Below, in pieces: positions 62,161 to 64,000 of a stretch of 64,000 nt of DNA. Under the pieces are notes generated by a model that saw only the letters and a program-made list of their open reading frames with translations, was not told the origin of the DNA and did no database searches. The first letter of the stretch is position 1. Each line of letters starts with the position of its first letter. The position numbers and the translations under genes are program-made. Source of the DNA: Bacteroidota bacterium. Its GTDB lineage: Bacteria; Bacteroidota; Bacteroidia; Sphingobacteriales; Sphingobacteriaceae. The stretch covers positions 248,001 through 312,000 of the forward strand of contig JAEXHI010000031.1 in the NCBI GenBank assembly GCA_023450085.1. The letters run 5' to 3'.

Positions 62161-64000
62161 TTATAGGGTTACATTTAAACCAAGTGAGAACAAACGGGTC
62201 GCTAAACCTCCTGTTTCTGGATCACCATATTCCCAGTCTTTTTGCCATGTAGCCACATTACGTACCGATCCAAAGATTTTTACTTTTTGGATATCCCATT
62301 TATTAGTGAGTTTAGCTGGCATGGTATAACCAAAAGAGATATTCTCTAAACGTATAAATGAACGATCATACAATTTGCTTGCACTCGCATTAGCAGGAGC
62401 CCTAGCATCCAATCTTGCATATTTGTTGGTTGGGTTTTCTGGAGTCCAATATTCCTTTGCAAAGGTGTTATAGCCATAGGTAATCAATGAACCTCCGTTA
62501 TCTTGGTTAAGGTAATTACCATCTAAACTTTTATGACCCATGTACGAATAGATGTTGATTCCTAAGCTGAAGTTTTTGAAGAATGTAAAGTCATTTCTTA
62601 ACTGCCAGTTGATTGGCGGAGCAGTTTGCCCTAAGAATTGTTTGTCATTATCATCATAAACTGGGGTTATGCTACCGTCAGCATTTTTGATATCATTAGC
62701 AGTGTAGCTGTTTTGAACTTTTGGATCACCTGGACGTTGATTGTATCTTGCTGCTTCAGCTGCTTCGTTTGCTTGCCAAATTCCAGTTACACGGTGGCTC
62801 CAGATCTGACTAATAGGTTTACCAATAAACCAGTTGTTCACCTGATCATTTACTTCTCTACGACCAACTACGTTTCCATTTGCATCAAGAATATTCTCGT
62901 ATTCATTATAGATGTGCAAAATTTTGTTTTGGTTGTAAGAAAAGGTCAAACTGGTTCTCCATTCGAAGTTATTTTTCTTCATGTTCAAGGTACTGATTGA
63001 AAAATCAAAACCTCTATTTTGTACCTCTCCAAGGTTGGTGATGATATTACCAAATCCAGTAAATCCTGGAAGACGTTGAAACATGATCATGTCATGTGTC
63101 TTCATCGAATAATACTCAAAAGTACCAGTAATGCGATCGTTAAGGAATCCAAAATCAAGTCCTAAATTTAATGAGGCTGTTTTCTCCCATTCTAAGTTAG
63201 GATTGGCCAATCTATCTACTAATAGGTACTTTACTTCTTCCATTCCACTACCTACAATATAGCCCATTGTTTGTCCTAAACCAGAGCCTAGGTTAGATAG
63301 CATCACATAAGGATCTGATAAAGATCTGTTACCATTTTCACCGTAAGAAACGCGTAACTTACCATGAGACATTGGCTTCCAGTTAAAGAATTTTTCATTG
63401 GTAAAATTCCAAGCTAAGGCTACCGCTGGGAAATTAGCATAAGGATTGTTTTGACCAAATGCAGAATAACCATCACGACGCATAGAAGCTGTGATCATGT
63501 AGCGGTCATCATAAGAATAGAAAACCCTTGCTAACAAGCCATTTGCCGTTTGGCGACTATCGTAACTTGAAATGTTATTGTTTGCTCTTGTTCCATTGGC
63601 CACGTTATGGAAACCCAAGGCATCAGAAGGCAAAATGTTTCTTGCTTCTATCCTTTCTTGCCAATATCTACGTTCTTCTGCTTCCTGCACTAAAGTCACA
63701 TTTAAGCGATGCTTAGTACCAAAAGTATGCTCCCAGTTCAAGGTATTATTCAAGTTCCAGTCAAGGCTTTTAGAAGTCTCACGGTCAACCCCGCGGTTAA
63801 CTGGCAAAGATTCTGGCAAAGCAGCAGACATGAAATAACGATTGTAGAACCATTGGAAACGAGGAGATGCATTAAATGAATAAGTGATGTTGAAAGGTAA
63901 TTTAACCTTAGCATTAAAGATGGTATTTAATACATTATAACCTCTCTCCAATTCCAAATACTGTCTGTCAAAATCGTAGTTTACCCCTCTTTTGATACTG
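62161..64000 (-). CDS. susC: SusC-like TonB-dependent outer-membrane transporter, N-terminus outside the window
   Basis: The frame is open to the window edge, so only the C-terminal 612 residues or so are visible; full SusC proteins have about 1000. The visible part is the 22-strand barrel: FEYYSMKTHDMIMFQRLPGF, NRGFDFSISTLNMKKNNFEW, GIWQANEAAEAARYNQRPGD, RNDFTFFKNFSLGINIYSYM and the aromatic-rich last strand ATRLFSLGLNVTL. It imports oligosaccharide with TonB energy, together with the downstream SusD. The plug, carboxypeptidase-like domain and promoter are to the right of the window. Confidence 0.9.
   Translation of the reverse strand, partial: SIKRGVNYDFDRQYLELERGYNVLNTIFNAKVKLPFNITYSFNASPRFQWFYNRYFMSAALPESLPVNRGVDRETSKSLDWNLNNTLNWEHTFGTKHRLNVTLVQEAEERRYWQERIEARNILPSDALGFHNVANGTRANNNISSYDSRQTANGLLARVFYSYDDRYMITASMRRDGYSAFGQNNPYANFPAVALAWNFTNEKFFNWKPMSHGKLRVSYGENGNRSLSDPYVMLSNLGSGLGQTMGYIVGSGMEEVKYLLVDRLANPNLEWEKTASLNLGLDFGFLNDRITGTFEYYSMKTHDMIMFQRLPGFTGFGNIITNLGEVQNRGFDFSISTLNMKKNNFEWRTSLTFSYNQNKILHIYNEYENILDANGNVVGRREVNDQVNNWFIGKPISQIWSHRVTGIWQANEAAEAARYNQRPGDPKVQNSYTANDIKNADGSITPVYDDNDKQFLGQTAPPINWQLRNDFTFFKNFSLGINIYSYMGHKSLDGNYLNQDNGGSLITYGYNTFAKEYWTPENPTNKYARLDARAPANASASKLYDRSFIRLENISFGYTMPAKLTNKWDIQKVKIFGSVRNVATWQKDWEYGDPETGGLATRLFSLGLNVTL

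Noticed and set aside
1..64000. CRISPR arrays
   Set aside because: No regularly spaced identical repeats with unique spacers were found; the only tandem repetition is inside the histidine-rich gene.

Overview
The window comes from a Bacteroidota genome, most likely a member of the Sphingobacteriaceae (Pedobacter or Sphingobacterium type). This rests on the SusC/SusD pair, a type IX secretion C-terminal sorting domain, GH97/GH127/GH51/GH43 enzymes packed in a polysaccharide utilization locus (PUL), a Nudix-type arabinose regulator and a FecI-like ECF sigma factor. The genus is an inference.

Left part (1 to about 32 kb) is accessory DNA. It opens with a truncated ECF sigma factor gene, followed by an AT-rich stretch that looks like a defence island: a tandem HTH-like protein, a zinc-ribbon protein with a phospholipase D-like domain, a 1389-residue STAND NTPase with an N-terminal PD-(D/E)XK nuclease (Avs-like), an unknown protein, a GNAT acetyltransferase and a PIN-like protein. 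A 3' fragment of a tRNA gene (probably tRNA-His) with its terminator lies at 3001-3054 and looks like an integration scar.

From 10.7 to 24.7 kb there is a heavy-metal resistance block. A co-directional minus-strand series encodes a fused RND pump/outer-membrane channel (CzcA-CzcC), its adaptor CzcB, a bestrophin-like channel, an MgtC-like protein, a Zn/Cd-type P-ATPase, a short cyclic-nucleotide-binding protein, a stand-alone receiver domain and a DUF1345 membrane protein. Around it are small plus-strand genes for histidine-rich and cysteine-cluster secreted proteins and tiny membrane proteins. An LTA-synthase-like sulfatase-fold enzyme and a PAP2 phosphatase follow (25-27.8 kb). The block ends with a decayed IS3 orfA, a small DUF1330-like gene, about 1.1 kb without genes, and a tyrosine recombinase pointing away from a tRNA-Phe gene, which is the likely attachment site and island border.

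Right part (32.3-64 kb) is a large PUL, nearly all on the minus strand: SusC (cut by the window edge), SusD, a 1477-residue multidomain GH128-like protein with a T9SS signal, a mutarotase, then GH51, GH43, GH105, DUF2264 (GH154-like), GH51, BNR-4, DUF4861, GH16, GH127, GH97, exo-galactanase-like GH43, GH43 and GH29. The only plus-strand gene is a Nudix/winged-helix regulator of the AraR/NrtR type. The enzyme set fits type II arabinogalactan with L-arabinose, L-fucose and Rha-GlcA decorations. A 17-base box is identical upstream of the mutarotase/regulator and of the GH51-led operon. A related inverted copy lies upstream of the DUF4861-led operon, so the locus may be one regulon. Substrate and regulation are inferences from gene content and sequence repeats.
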